Assembly: GCF_003633685.1 (NCBI RefSeq) | Contig: NZ_RBKT01000001.1 | Span: forward strand, 3,906,001-3,970,000 | DNA from: Micromonospora pisi | Lineage (GTDB): Bacteria > Actinomycetota > Actinomycetes > Mycobacteriales > Micromonosporaceae | DNA length: 64,000 nt | Direction of reading: 5' to 3' | In this document: piece by piece, positions 18,728 to 27,374 of the stretch | Numbering within the stretch: position 1 is the stretch's first letter | Layout of the letters: each line of letters begins with the position of its first letter | Notes under the pieces: generated by a model | Databases searched by the model: none | Told to the model about the DNA's origin: nothing | What the model saw: only the letters and a program-made list of their open reading frames with translations | Position numbers and translations under genes: made by a program

Positions 18728-19656
18728 GCCGGCGCACCGGCCCAGGCCGGCGACTGCTCACCGTCGGCGCGGTCGCGACCCTGACGCTGGCCCTGGGACT
18801 CACCGGTTCGGCGTCCGCCGATCCCGGCGCGGTCTGCCCACCCACCCAGACCAACTGCTACGTCTGGGACGGCGACGACGGCAACCCGGGTGGGGGGGAC
18901 GACGATCCCGGCAGCGGCGGCGACGGCGGCACTGCCCGCAAGTGCACCCGCAACGGCCAGCCGATGCGCTGTTACGACGAACTGCTCGGCTGGTTCAGCC
19001 AGGCGGACGGCTGCTACTACAAGCTCCAGGAACCCCAGCCCGACGGCGTACCGGAGGGCATGAAGTCGTACCTGCAGAGCTGCGGCGACGGCGGTGTCGG
19101 TGGCCAGGTGCCGATCGACCTGGCCGAACCCCCGCCCGGCTTCGGCGACGCCCCGGACCCGGCCGACCTCGCCGCCCAGGCCCTGGCCGAAATCCGCCTC
19201 CTGCCCGTGGAGGTCGGCGTCGCACCCAAGCCCGGGGATAAGCCCGGCCTGGTCGGACTGCCGATCTGGCTCTGGGTTCAGGACCACGGGCTCAATTACT
19301 GGGGGCCGATCCCGAACTCCGCCTCGGACCGAGGCGTAACGGTCACCATCAGCGCCGAGGTCGAAAAGATCGTCTGGAAGATGGGCAACGGCGCACAGAT
19401 CACCTGCGCCGGGCGGGGAGAGACCGGGTGGGGAAGAGAGTTCAACCCGGACACCGACGCGAACACGGAACCGCCGTGCGGATACAGGTCCGGATATCCG
19501 AAGCCCACCGAGCCGGGCAAGCCCTACAAGATCAGCGCCGTCACCCACTGGAAGGTGACCTGGAGCGGCGGTGGTGAGAGCGGCGTCATCACCACCACCC
19601 GGGGCAGCGACGAGGCAGCAATCGAGATCGACGAACTTCAGGTGGTGACCCGGTGA
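18721..19656 (+). CDS. Secreted Tad-locus protein of unknown function
   Basis: A 311-aa exported protein from GTG 18721, overlapping the upstream stop codon. The signal peptide has RRLLTVGAVATLTLALGL and an ASA site near residue 33. An acidic, Gly-rich stretch (about 48-70) follows, then paired cysteines (KCTRNGQPMRCYD, GCYYKL, LQSC) and later TCAGRG and PPCGYRSG, suggesting disulfides outside the cell. No catalytic motif is visible, although homologues are sometimes labelled ATP/GTP-binding. It is likely a structural or surface component of the pilus apparatus. Confidence 0.7.
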   Translation: MLSRRTGPGRRLLTVGAVATLTLALGLTGSASADPGAVCPPTQTNCYVWDGDDGNPGGGDDDPGSGGDGGTARKCTRNGQPMRCYDELLGWFSQADGCYYKLQEPQPDGVPEGMKSYLQSCGDGGVGGQVPIDLAEPPPGFGDAPDPADLAAQALAEIRLLPVEVGVAPKPGDKPGLVGLPIWLWVQDHGLNYWGPIPNSASDRGVTVTISAEVEKIVWKMGNGAQITCAGRGETGWGREFNPDTDANTEPPCGYRSGYPKPTEPGKPYKISAVTHWKVTWSGGGESGVITTTRGSDEAAIEIDELQVVTR

Positions 19657-20312
19657 CCGTCGCACCCGCCCGCAACGTCCCTGGACCGGTCGACGCGCCG
19701 GTGGCCCCGCCGAAGGTGGTCCGCCAACGCCGCATCCGCCCCGGTCTGCTCGGCCTGGCGGTGCTGCTGGTCGCACTCGGCGGACTCGGCTCCGCCTTCG
19801 CGATCACCTCGGTACGCGCCACCGGCAGCTACCTGGCGGTCGCCCGGCCGGTCGCCGTCGGCAGCCTGCTCACCGCCGACGACGTCACCCGGGTCGAGGT
19901 GGCCGGCGGTCAGGGCCTGGCTCCGATCGCGGCGAACCGGCTCCGGGAGGTGATCGGCAAGCGCGCCGCCGTGACGCTCACCCCCGGCACGCTGCTCACC
20001 GCGAACCAGCTCACCGACAAGCCGATGCTCGGCCCCGGCCAGCAACAGGTCGCGATCAGCCAGCGGATCGGCGCGGTCCCGGCGAAGAAGCTCCGCCCCG
20101 GCGACAAACTGCTGCTGATCGGGCTGCCGGACAAGAGCAAGAGCGAGGCCGACGCGGCGACCACCCGGTTCGAGACCACGGTGATCGACACCTCCGTACC
20201 GGACAGCAACACCGTGGTCCTCTACCTGGCACTCGCGGTCCGCGACGTACCGGCGGTGGTGGCCCTGAACGCCAGCAACCGGATCGCCGTCGTACTCACC
20301 TCGGCGGCCTGA
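19653..20312 (+). CDS. SAF-domain pilus assembly protein (CpaB-like)
   Basis: A 219-aa single-pass membrane protein. After a Pro-rich cytosolic tail, a TM helix (GLLGLAVLLVALGGLGSAFA, about 32-52) precedes a SAF domain: YLAVARPVAVGSLLTADDVTRV and KRAAVTLTPGTLLTANQL. CpaB/RcpC proteins use this layout to link Tad machinery to the cell envelope. The GTG start overlaps the upstream stop (GTGA), and the next gene starts two bases downstream, so it sits in a tight operon. Confidence 0.85.
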   Translation: MTVAPARNVPGPVDAPVAPPKVVRQRRIRPGLLGLAVLLVALGGLGSAFAITSVRATGSYLAVARPVAVGSLLTADDVTRVEVAGGQGLAPIAANRLREVIGKRAAVTLTPGTLLTANQLTDKPMLGPGQQQVAISQRIGAVPAKKLRPGDKLLLIGLPDKSKSEADAATTRFETTVIDTSVPDSNTVVLYLALAVRDVPAVVALNASNRIAVVLTSAA

Positions 20313-20314
20313 AC

Positions 20315-21118
20315 ATGGCCGTGGTCGCCTTCGTCTCCGCCAAGGGCTCCCCCGGAGTCACCACCGCCGCCCTCGCCTGCACCCTCTCCTGGCACCGACG
20401 GGTGATCCTCGCCGAGTGCGACCCGGCCGGCGGTTCGGTGCTCGCCGGCTACCTCGGCGGCGCCCTCGGCGGGCCACGCGGCATCGGTGAACTGGCCGTC
20501 GGCGAACTGCGCGACGGCAACCTGGAGACGTCGTTCTGGTCCCAACTGGTCGACCTGGACGCACCCAAGCGGGAACGACTGCTGCTGCCCGGGGTGGTCG
20601 ACCCGGCCCAGGCCGGCAGTGTCACCCCGCTCTGGCAACGCTTCGCCGACTTCTTCAACGAGCTGGAACGCGGCCAGCCGGCGTACGACGTGCTCGTCGA
20701 CTGTGGACGGTTGCAGGTGGTCGCACCCCCGTGGCCGATCCTGCGGGCAGCCGCGATCGTGCTGGTCGTCACCGGCGCCCACCTCTCCGATGTCTCCAGC
20801 GCCCGCTCCACCGTCAAGGCGATCGAACGGGACTTCGCCGAGCACCGGGTGCCGCCCGGCTCGCTGCGGCTCCTGCTGGTCGGCAACGGCCACAGCCGGG
20901 GCGAGGTGAGCAAGGCACTGGGCCTGCCGGTGATCGCCCACCTGCCGCACGACCCGCGTACCGCCGAGGTGCTCAGCCACGGCGGCACCGTACGGGCGAA
21001 ACGGCCGCTGATGAACGCGGCCGGCGCCCTGGAGGTGCCGATCCGCACCCTGCTGGACCGTCGCCGGGCCCGACTCACCTGGCCGATGACCGTCCAGGAG
21101 GTCCCGCATGCGGTTTGA
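20315..21118 (+). CDS. CpaE/TadZ-like ParA/MinD-family protein
   Basis: A 267-aa member of the MinD/ParA deviant-Walker family, used in Tad systems to place the secretion ATPase at a cell site. The N-terminus VVAFVSAKGSPGVTTAALAC replaces the usual KGGVGKTT: the signature lysine is kept (K-G-S) but the second, catalytic-loop lysine is replaced by valine. ECDPAGGSVLAGYLG and DVLVDCGRL are the later nucleotide motifs. It overlaps cpaF by 11 bases. ATPase activity may be weak or absent, as proposed for other TadZ proteins. Confidence 0.85.
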   Translation: MAVVAFVSAKGSPGVTTAALACTLSWHRRVILAECDPAGGSVLAGYLGGALGGPRGIGELAVGELRDGNLETSFWSQLVDLDAPKRERLLLPGVVDPAQAGSVTPLWQRFADFFNELERGQPAYDVLVDCGRLQVVAPPWPILRAAAIVLVVTGAHLSDVSSARSTVKAIERDFAEHRVPPGSLRLLLVGNGHSRGEVSKALGLPVIAHLPHDPRTAEVLSHGGTVRAKRPLMNAAGALEVPIRTLLDRRRARLTWPMTVQEVPHAV

Positions 21119-22730
21119 GCCGGTCTCCCACGACCCCCGGCAACGGGACAACGGCGTCACCTCGACGGTGCCGCCGATCCCGGCGAACGGTCGGCACCAG
21201 CGCCCGCCGGCTTCCCCACCGAACGGCAACGGCACCCCGGTCAACGGCAACGGCGTCCCGGTCCACCAGACCCCGGCGTACCCGGTCGTGGGCCTCGGCG
21301 TGCCACCCACCGCGCCCCCGGCGACCCCACCGCCGACCCACCGGCCACGGATCGACTTCGCGGTCGTCCGCGAACTCCGGCGCGAGCTCAGCGAACGACT
21401 CACCCTCTGGCAGCGCGGTCGGGAATTCACCACCGCCGAGGAGGACACCGAGCGGGCCCGGCTCGCGGTCGCCGTGGTCGGCGAGTACGCCGACGGCGCC
21501 CGCCGGGCCGGCACGCCGATGCACGCCAGCGAGGAACGCGCCCTGCTCGACCAGGTCACCGCCGAACTGGTCGGGTTGGGGCGGTTACAGACCCTGCTGG
21601 TCGACCAGACCATCGAAGAGGTGCACATCCTCGGCTGCGACCTGGTCCGGATCACCCGGCACGGTGGCGGTGTCGACTGGGCCGACCCGATCGCGGACAG
21701 CGACGAGGAACTGGTGGAGATCCTCCAGGCGGCTGCCCGGCGGGCCGGCTCCACCGAGCGGTCGCTCTCCACCTCGAAGCCGACGCTCGACCTCCAGTTG
21801 CCCGACGGCAGCCGGCTCGCCGCGGTCTACCTGGTCAGCCACCGCCCGTACGCGGTGATCCGGAAGCACAACACGCTGAACGTGAGCCTCGACGAGATCG
21901 CCGGTGAACGGGGCGACCTGGACGAGATGATCGACCTGCTGATCCGCGACTTCCTCCGGGCGGCGATGGCGGCCGGTCTGAACATCATGGTGGCCGGGCT
22001 GGCCGGGGCCGGGAAGACCACCGTGATCCGGGCGCTGATGGACGAGATCCCGGCGGACGAGCCGTACGTGGTGCTGGAGGAGAGCCGGGAACTGCTCCCC
22101 ACCCGACGCGGTATCAGACACCGCGCGGTGATGAGCTTCGAGTCCCGGGAGGGACACGGCGAACGCGGGCTCGACGGGCGCCCGGCCGGTGAGGTGACCA
22201 TCGCCGACCTGATCCCGGTGTCGCTGCGGATGGGCGTACTCCGGATCATCGTCGGCGAGGTCCGTTCCCGCGAGATCGTGCCGATGTTGCAGGCGATGAC
22301 GACCAGCCGTGGCTCGATGTGCACCATCCACGCCCGTACCCCGGCCGGTGTGAGCGAACGGATCATCGAGCTGGCGCTCTCGCACGGCCGGGAGATGACC
22401 GTCGACCAGGCCCGCCGGATGGCCGGCAACGCGCTCGACCTGATTGTCTACGTCACCGTCGAGGACGAGACCGCGATCGGAGGGCGCAAGCACCGGTTCG
22501 TCTCGCACATCGAGGAGGTCATCGGTGCCGGGGAGAGCGGTCGGATCACCACCACCACGATCTTCGGCCCCGGGCCGGACGGCCGGGCCGTCCCGAAGCA
22601 CCTGCCGGAGCGGATCCGCGACCAACTGCTCCGGATCGGGTACGACGCCCGGCTGCTGAGCCGCTACATCGAGGCCGGCCAGGGTGCCTGGCGCCGGCCA
22701 CGCCGCAGCCAACTGAGGCGGCGCGGATGA
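21108..22730 (+). CDS. cpaF: Tad/Flp pilus assembly ATPase CpaF/TadA
   Basis: Hexameric secretion ATPase that powers pilus assembly. It is 540 aa. The first about 80 residues are a Pro/Asn/Gly-rich tail with a short repeat (NGNGTPVNGNGVPV). An N-terminal domain follows, then the ATPase core: Walker A GLAGAGKTT (about 296-304), the Asp-box VVLEESRELL, Walker B LRIIVGEVRSREI (about 378-390) and the His-box SMCTIHARTP. It starts at ATG 21108 inside the cpaE 3' end and is followed by tadB. Confidence 0.95.
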   Translation: MRFEPVSHDPRQRDNGVTSTVPPIPANGRHQRPPASPPNGNGTPVNGNGVPVHQTPAYPVVGLGVPPTAPPATPPPTHRPRIDFAVVRELRRELSERLTLWQRGREFTTAEEDTERARLAVAVVGEYADGARRAGTPMHASEERALLDQVTAELVGLGRLQTLLVDQTIEEVHILGCDLVRITRHGGGVDWADPIADSDEELVEILQAAARRAGSTERSLSTSKPTLDLQLPDGSRLAAVYLVSHRPYAVIRKHNTLNVSLDEIAGERGDLDEMIDLLIRDFLRAAMAAGLNIMVAGLAGAGKTTVIRALMDEIPADEPYVVLEESRELLPTRRGIRHRAVMSFESREGHGERGLDGRPAGEVTIADLIPVSLRMGVLRIIVGEVRSREIVPMLQAMTTSRGSMCTIHARTPAGVSERIIELALSHGREMTVDQARRMAGNALDLIVYVTVEDETAIGGRKHRFVSHIEEVIGAGESGRITTTTIFGPGPDGRAVPKHLPERIRDQLLRIGYDARLLSRYIEAGQGAWRRPRRSQLRRRG

Positions 22731-22760
22731 GCGGGGTGGTCCGGATGAGCGGGGTGGTCC
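22725..22760 (+). repeat. 18-bp perfect tandem duplication over the cpaF stop codon
   Basis: GGATGAGCGGGGTGGTCC occurs twice in tandem (22725-22742 and 22743-22760), ending one base before the tadB GTG. The cpaF stop TGA is within the first copy, so the duplication lengthened the cpaF-tadB spacing. Confidence 0.85.
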
Positions 22761-22761
22761 G

Positions 22762-23673
22762 GTGATGCCACTGGGCAACGTCGAGCTGATCGCGGTGCTC
22801 GCCGGAGCGGCCTGTGTGGCCGGTCTGATCCTGCTGGTCGTGGCGCTGATCGGCACCACCCGGCCGGCGCGGTCGCCCGGGAGCGACTCGAACGCCTGGC
22901 TACAGCGGATCTGGCGGGGCAGCGGCACCACCCGGTCGGAGCAGCTCCGGCACCAGGCGTTCCTGGGTGCCGCAGTGCTGCTCGGCGCCCTCTCCTTCCT
23001 GCTCACCGGGTTGCCGGTGGCCGGCTTGCTGATCACGGTGGCGGTGCTGGGCACCCCGTGGCTCTTCGCCGCCGGTAAGGCCGAACAGCGGGCGATCGCC
23101 CGGATCGAGGCGGTCGGCGAATGGACCCGGCGTCTCAAGGACATGTCCGGCACCGGGCAGGGGCTGCAGCAGGCCATCATCGGCACGGTCTCCACCACCC
23201 CGGTCGAGATCGAGGAGGAGGTACGGCTGCTCGCCGCCCGACTCCAGGCCGGCTGGATGGCGAGGCCGGCGCTGCTCGGGTTCGCCGACGACATCGCCGA
23301 CCCGGTCTGCGACCAGGTGGTGGCCGCGCTGATCCTGCATTTGACCGATCGCGGTGAGCGGCTCGGCGACGTACTCGGCTCGATCGCCTCGGCGGCGGCG
23401 GCCGAGGTGGCCACCCGGCGCGAGGTGGAGGCGAAACGTACCCAGCCCCGGTTCGCGGTCCGCTTCCTGACCGGCATGACCCTGCTGGTCCTCGGCTACG
23501 GGTTGGTGAACCCGGACTACATGCGCCCGTACGGCAGCCCGTCCGGCCAACTCGTGATGGTCGTGCTGGGGAGCGCCTTCATCGCCCTGCTGGCCTGGGT
23601 ACGGGCGATGAGCCAGCCGCCGCGCCCGGCCCGCTTCCTCGCCGCCCCGACACCGGACGAGGTGCTCGCGTGA
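22762..23673 (+). CDS. tadB: Type II secretion F-domain protein TadB
   Basis: Inner-membrane platform protein of the Tad pilus, 303 aa. TM segments are at the N-terminus (LIAVLAGAACVAGLILLVVALI), near 75-110 and near the C-terminus (FLTGMTLLVLGYGLV and LVMVVLGSAFIALLAW). The cytosolic T2SSF core has RIEAVGEWTRRLKDMSGTGQGL and ADPVCDQVVAALILHLTDRG. The start is GTG 22762 or ATG 22765 (MM). It overlaps tadC by four bases. Confidence 0.9.
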   Translation: MMPLGNVELIAVLAGAACVAGLILLVVALIGTTRPARSPGSDSNAWLQRIWRGSGTTRSEQLRHQAFLGAAVLLGALSFLLTGLPVAGLLITVAVLGTPWLFAAGKAEQRAIARIEAVGEWTRRLKDMSGTGQGLQQAIIGTVSTTPVEIEEEVRLLAARLQAGWMARPALLGFADDIADPVCDQVVAALILHLTDRGERLGDVLGSIASAAAAEVATRREVEAKRTQPRFAVRFLTGMTLLVLGYGLVNPDYMRPYGSPSGQLVMVVLGSAFIALLAWVRAMSQPPRPARFLAAPTPDEVLA

Positions 23674-24539
23674 TCCTCAACTGGCAGCTCACCATCGGGG
23701 TGCTCGGCGGTTCGGCGGCCGGCCTGGGTGTCTTCCTGCTGCTCCGGGAGGCACTACCGGCGACTCCCGCGCTCGGGCCGGCGCTGCGGAGGCTGCACCA
23801 GCCCGCCGCACCCGTACGGACCACCTCCACGTCCGGGGACCTGGAGTGGATCAGCGGGGTCACCCGGTGGCTCCGCCCGCCCACCCGCGAGTTGGCCCTG
23901 ATCGGTCAGACGTCGGAGCAGTACGCCCTCTCGGTGGTGGTCAGCGGCCTGATCGGACTGGCACTGCCGGTGGTCACGGTGGCGGCCCTGTTCATGGCCG
24001 GCGTACGGCTGCCGATCGTCGTACCCACGGTGGCCGGTCTGCTGCTCGGTGCGCTCGCGGCGTACATGGCGCACCGCAGTGTGCTGACCAAGGCCGAGAA
24101 GGCCAGCGGGGAGTTCCGGCAGGCGGTCTGCGCCTATCTGGACCTGGTGGCTCTGCAACTCTCGGCGGCGCACGGACCGGTGCAGGCACTCGAACGTGCG
24201 GCGGCCGTCTGTGACGGCTGGGTGTTCGAACGCATCCGCGAGGCGCTCCGGATGGCGCAGTTGCAGATGCACTCGCCCTGGGACGAGTTGCGGGACCTGG
24301 CCGAGAAGATCGGCGTCGCCGAACTCGGCGACGTGGGGGCGATCATGCAGTCCTCCGGGACCGATGGCGCCCAGGTACACGACACGTTACGTGGTCGCGC
24401 TGATTCGCTGCGCGACCAGATCCGTACCGACAGCCTGGCCAAGGCCGAGGCGGTCACCAGTCGACTGGACATTCCCGGCGCGCTGCTGGTGTTCGTCCTG
24501 ATCGGCTTCATCCTCTACCCGTTCATCGCCCGAATCTGA
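23670..24539 (+). CDS. tadC: Type II secretion F-domain protein TadC
   Basis: Second platform protein of the pilus machine, 289 aa. It has an N-terminal TM helix, two central TM helices (VVVSGLIGLALPVVTVAALF and IVVPTVAGLLLGALAAYMA), a T2SSF domain with FRQAVCAYLDLVALQLSAAHG and ELGDVGAIMQSSGTDGAQVHDTLR, and a C-terminal TM helix (LLVFVLIGFILYPF). GTG start within the tadB stop (GTGA). TadB and TadC normally form a heteromeric platform. Confidence 0.9.
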   Translation: MILNWQLTIGVLGGSAAGLGVFLLLREALPATPALGPALRRLHQPAAPVRTTSTSGDLEWISGVTRWLRPPTRELALIGQTSEQYALSVVVSGLIGLALPVVTVAALFMAGVRLPIVVPTVAGLLLGALAAYMAHRSVLTKAEKASGEFRQAVCAYLDLVALQLSAAHGPVQALERAAAVCDGWVFERIREALRMAQLQMHSPWDELRDLAEKIGVAELGDVGAIMQSSGTDGAQVHDTLRGRADSLRDQIRTDSLAKAEAVTSRLDIPGALLVFVLIGFILYPFIARI

Positions 24540-24587
24540 CCCCCGACCCCCGATCGAGCTCAATCCACCAGGAAAGAGGAGTCCGTA

Positions 24588-24824
24588 ATGAGGCCCGTCC
24601 TCTATCTGTCCACCGCCATCGCGCTGCGCTGGGCGGAGATGCGCGATGTCAAGGAGCGGGATCGTGGCGACAGCCCGGTTCCGACCGCCGTGATCATCCT
24701 GGGCATGGTGGTCATCGCCATGGCCGTGACCACCTTCATCTTCACCATGACCAATGCGTGGCTGGACGACATCCCGGACCCGGCCGACCCCGTCGGTGGG
24801 AACCCGCCGGTCGTCGGCCCCTGA
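24588..24824 (+). CDS. Small single-pass protein at the pilin position of the Tad operon
   Basis: A 78-aa protein with strong ribosome site AGGAAAGAGGAG upstream of ATG 24588. A charged N-terminus (RWAEMRDVKERDRGDSPVP) precedes one long hydrophobic helix (TAVIILGMVVIAMAVTTFIF, about 33-53) and a short Pro/Asp-rich tail. It lacks the G-x4-EY leader motif of classic Flp pilins; GDSPVP could be a divergent prepilin cleavage site. Its place between TadC and the TadE-like genes makes a pilin or pseudopilin role the best guess. Confidence 0.65.
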   Translation: MRPVLYLSTAIALRWAEMRDVKERDRGDSPVPTAVIILGMVVIAMAVTTFIFTMTNAWLDDIPDPADPVGGNPPVVGP

Positions 24825-24828
24825 CCCG

Positions 24829-25281
24829 ATGCGCGCTGTTCCGGCGATCCTCCGGTTCCGGACCACTCGGGTGGTCCGGAACCGGAGCGTGTCCGGGAAC
24901 GGGGACCGGGGTGCGTCGCCGGTGGAACTGGCCGTCGTCCTCCCCGCGATCTTCGTACTGATCTTCGTGTCGCTCCAGGCGGCGATCTGGTACATGGCCC
25001 GCTCGACCGCCCTGAACGCCGCCCAGGAGGCGGTGAACGCGCAACGGACCTTTGAGGCCGGTGACGGCGTCGGCGAAACCCGGGCCCAGGTGTTCCTGGA
25101 CCGGGCCGGTGACTGGTTGCTCGACGCGGAGGTCGAGGTCACCCCGGTCGGTGCCGGCGACACGGAGGTGAGCGCGACCGTGACGGGGCAGGCCATCCGC
25201 GTGGTGCCGTTGATACCGCTCCCCCCGATCAGCGAGACCGCGCACGGCACGGTGGAACGGTGGACGGACGTGGTCCCATGA
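24829..25281 (+). CDS. TadE-like pseudopilin 1
   Basis: A 150-aa minor pilin-like protein. MRAVPAILRFRTTRVVRNRS is basic; NGDRGASPVELAVVLPAIFVLIF is the TadE signature (D-R-G-A-S-x-x-E-x-A followed by a hydrophobic helix). The periplasmic part has LNAAQEAVNAQRTF. ATG 24829 is chosen as the family start. It overlaps the next gene by four bases. Confidence 0.88.
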   Translation: MRAVPAILRFRTTRVVRNRSVSGNGDRGASPVELAVVLPAIFVLIFVSLQAAIWYMARSTALNAAQEAVNAQRTFEAGDGVGETRAQVFLDRAGDWLLDAEVEVTPVGAGDTEVSATVTGQAIRVVPLIPLPPISETAHGTVERWTDVVP

Positions 25282-25763
25282 GTTGGCTCGCCCGGCGACG
25301 CGACAGCCGGGGCTCCGTCTCGGTGGAAACAGCCGTGGTGGCACCCGCCTTCATCGGCCTGCTCCTGCTCGCCGCCATGGCCGGTCGGACCGCCCTGGCG
25401 GACGAGGCGGTCGGGGCGGCGGCACACGACGCCGCCCGCGCCGCGTCCATCGCCCGCTCCCCCGACGAGGCACGGCAGGGTGCGGCGGCAGCCGTGACAG
25501 CACAGCTGGCCTGGTCGGACCTCACCTGCTCGTCGATCACCATCGCCCTGGACGGCATCGTCGGCAACAACGAGACCTCACTCGACGAGGCGTTCGACCA
25601 GCTGCTCGGGTCGGACGTGTCGGTCCGGGCAACGGTCAGCTGCCTGGTGGTCTACGAGGACCTGAGCATGCCCGCACTGGACATGATCGCGAGCGACTGG
25701 CGCGAGTCGACCTTCGTCTCCCCGCTCGACCGCTACCGCAGCCGGAGCGGAGGTGACACGTGA
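25278..25763 (+). CDS. TadE-like pseudopilin 2
   Basis: A 161-aa protein with DSRGSVSVETAVVAPAFIGLLLLA, the TadE leader and helix including the conserved Glu. The extracellular region contains a cysteine pair (LTCSSIT and VSCLVVY). ATG 25278 overlaps the upstream stop (ATGA), and the product's own stop overlaps the third copy, so the three pseudopilins are co-translated. Confidence 0.88.
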   Translation: MSWLARRRDSRGSVSVETAVVAPAFIGLLLLAAMAGRTALADEAVGAAAHDAARAASIARSPDEARQGAAAAVTAQLAWSDLTCSSITIALDGIVGNNETSLDEAFDQLLGSDVSVRATVSCLVVYEDLSMPALDMIASDWRESTFVSPLDRYRSRSGGDT

Positions 25764-26191
25764 CGACCGGGGCAGCGGAGAGGGACGCCGGCCGGGTCAC
25801 CACCTTCCTGGCGGTGGCGGCGACCGGACTGATCGCGGTCATCGGCCTCTCCCTGGACGGCGCCGGGCAGCTACGCAGCATGCAACGGGCGGACAATCTG
25901 GCGGCCGAGGCGGCCCGCGTCGGCGGCCAGCAGATCAACCGTGGCACCGCCATCGGCGGCGGCGGCATCGTCGTGGACGAAGGTGACGCGGAGGCCGCGA
26001 TCGCGGCCTACATCGAGGACGTCGACGACGCCGACCTGGTCGAGGTCACCTTCGACACGGTCGTCGGCGGTCAGGACCTCACCGTCGTCGTCGACGTCCA
26101 GTACAACCGGATCATGCTCGGCCTGTTCGGACTCGGCAACACCGTCACCGTACGCGGCACTGCCACCGCTCTGCTCCGTACGGATCCGTAG
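25760..26191 (+). CDS. TadE/TadG-like pilus protein 3
   Basis: A 143-aa protein starting at GTG 25760. ERDAGRVTTFLAVAATGLIAVIGL is the short Asp-Arg-Gly-like leader and TM helix of TadG-type proteins, followed by LRSMQRADNLAAEAARVGGQQ, the conserved Asn-Ala-Ala-Glu-Ala-Ala segment. It ends shortly before the LysM gene. The N-terminal part of longer TadG proteins matches; the von Willebrand domain found in many is absent. Confidence 0.82.
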   Translation: MTTGAAERDAGRVTTFLAVAATGLIAVIGLSLDGAGQLRSMQRADNLAAEAARVGGQQINRGTAIGGGGIVVDEGDAEAAIAAYIEDVDDADLVEVTFDTVVGGQDLTVVVDVQYNRIMLGLFGLGNTVTVRGTATALLRTDP

Positions 26192-26207
26192 CTAGGGAGG
26201 CGACGTC

Positions 26208-27344
26208 ATGCCCGCAGCGCGCGTATCGGCGGCCCGGCGTACCGGGCAGATCCTCACCGGTCTCTGCTCGCTCCTCGTACTGGTCGGACTGGTGGTTGGC
26301 GCGCCGATCGCGCTGCTCGCCGTCGCCGGCAACCCGCTGCCGGACCATGTGCCGACACTCGCCGAGATCGGCGACACCCTCACCAGCCGCGACGACGGGC
26401 AACTCTTCCTGCGCGCGCTGGCGATCGTCGGCTGGTTGGGCTGGGCGACGTTCGCGCTCTCCGTACTCGTGGAACTGCCCGCCCGGATCCTGCGCCGGCC
26501 GGCGATCCGACTGCCCGGTCTGCGCCGGCAGCAACGGGCGGTGGCGGCCCTGGTCGGCGCGGCCGCCCTGATCCTGGTGACGAGTCCGGCGGCGACCGCG
26601 GCCACGTCGGTGGCGGCCGGCGCCGTCGCCGCCGCGCCCTACGCGCCGGTCACCGCCACGACCGCCGGGTACGCGCCGGCAGCGCTCGCCGCCGGGCCGT
26701 CGACGACCGAGTACGCCCCGAGCGCCTGGGCGGCGGCACCGTACGGGCGGACCGGCGCGGCGCCACTCGCCCAGCCGGTCACCGGCGTCGGCGCCGCACC
26801 CCGTGCGCTCGCCGCGCCGAGCACCCCCGCCGACGAACCGGCCCCGGTGTACCGGGTGGAGGAGGGCGACTACCTGGGCACGATCGCCGACCGCTACCTC
26901 GGTGACTTCAACCGGTTCCGGGACCTGGCCCAGGCCAACGAGATCCGCAACCCGGACCGGATCAAACCGGGTCAGCTGCTGCACCTGCCGGCGGACGCCG
27001 AGGACCGGGGCGTACGCGAGCACGCCACCGGCCTGGTCGCGACCCCACCGGCGGCGAAGCCGGTCGAGCCGCCCACCAACGGCTGGCCGACGCCGGAGAA
27101 GCCGGCGCCGGCGCCGAGTCAGGAACAGCCTCGCCAGCAACCGGCCGAGGTCACCACGTACGCGGTCGGCGCCTCCCGGGCGAGCGTGGTGAACAGCGTC
27201 AACCGGCCGTTGGCGGTGTCGGCGGTGATCGCGGTGGCGAGCATCGTCGGGGCCCAGATCGGCGCCGTGCTCGGGTTGCGGCGCCGCCCGGCGACCAGCA
27301 CCGCCAGCGGCGTCAGTGACGGCGGCCGACACCGCCGGGACTGA
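26208..27344 (+). CDS. LysM-domain membrane protein closing the Tad operon
   Basis: A 378-aa protein with ribosome site GGGAGG seven bases before ATG 26208. It has TM helices at about 14-40 (ILTGLCSLLVLVGLVVGAP), 68-92 (ALAIVGWLGWATFALSVLVE) and 110-128, then an Ala/Thr/Pro-rich stretch, a LysM domain (about 208-265: YRVEEGDYLGTIADRYLGD and NPDRIKPGQLLHLP), a Pro-rich linker and a C-terminal TM helix. LysM domains bind peptidoglycan. In relatives a BTAD regulator often follows; none is present here. Confidence 0.85.
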   Translation: MPAARVSAARRTGQILTGLCSLLVLVGLVVGAPIALLAVAGNPLPDHVPTLAEIGDTLTSRDDGQLFLRALAIVGWLGWATFALSVLVELPARILRRPAIRLPGLRRQQRAVAALVGAAALILVTSPAATAATSVAAGAVAAAPYAPVTATTAGYAPAALAAGPSTTEYAPSAWAAAPYGRTGAAPLAQPVTGVGAAPRALAAPSTPADEPAPVYRVEEGDYLGTIADRYLGDFNRFRDLAQANEIRNPDRIKPGQLLHLPADAEDRGVREHATGLVATPPAAKPVEPPTNGWPTPEKPAPAPSQEQPRQQPAEVTTYAVGASRASVVNSVNRPLAVSAVIAVASIVGAQIGAVLGLRRRPATSTASGVSDGGRHRRD

Positions 27345-27374
27345 GCCCGGCGACAGGGTCCGGCGTGTGCCCGG

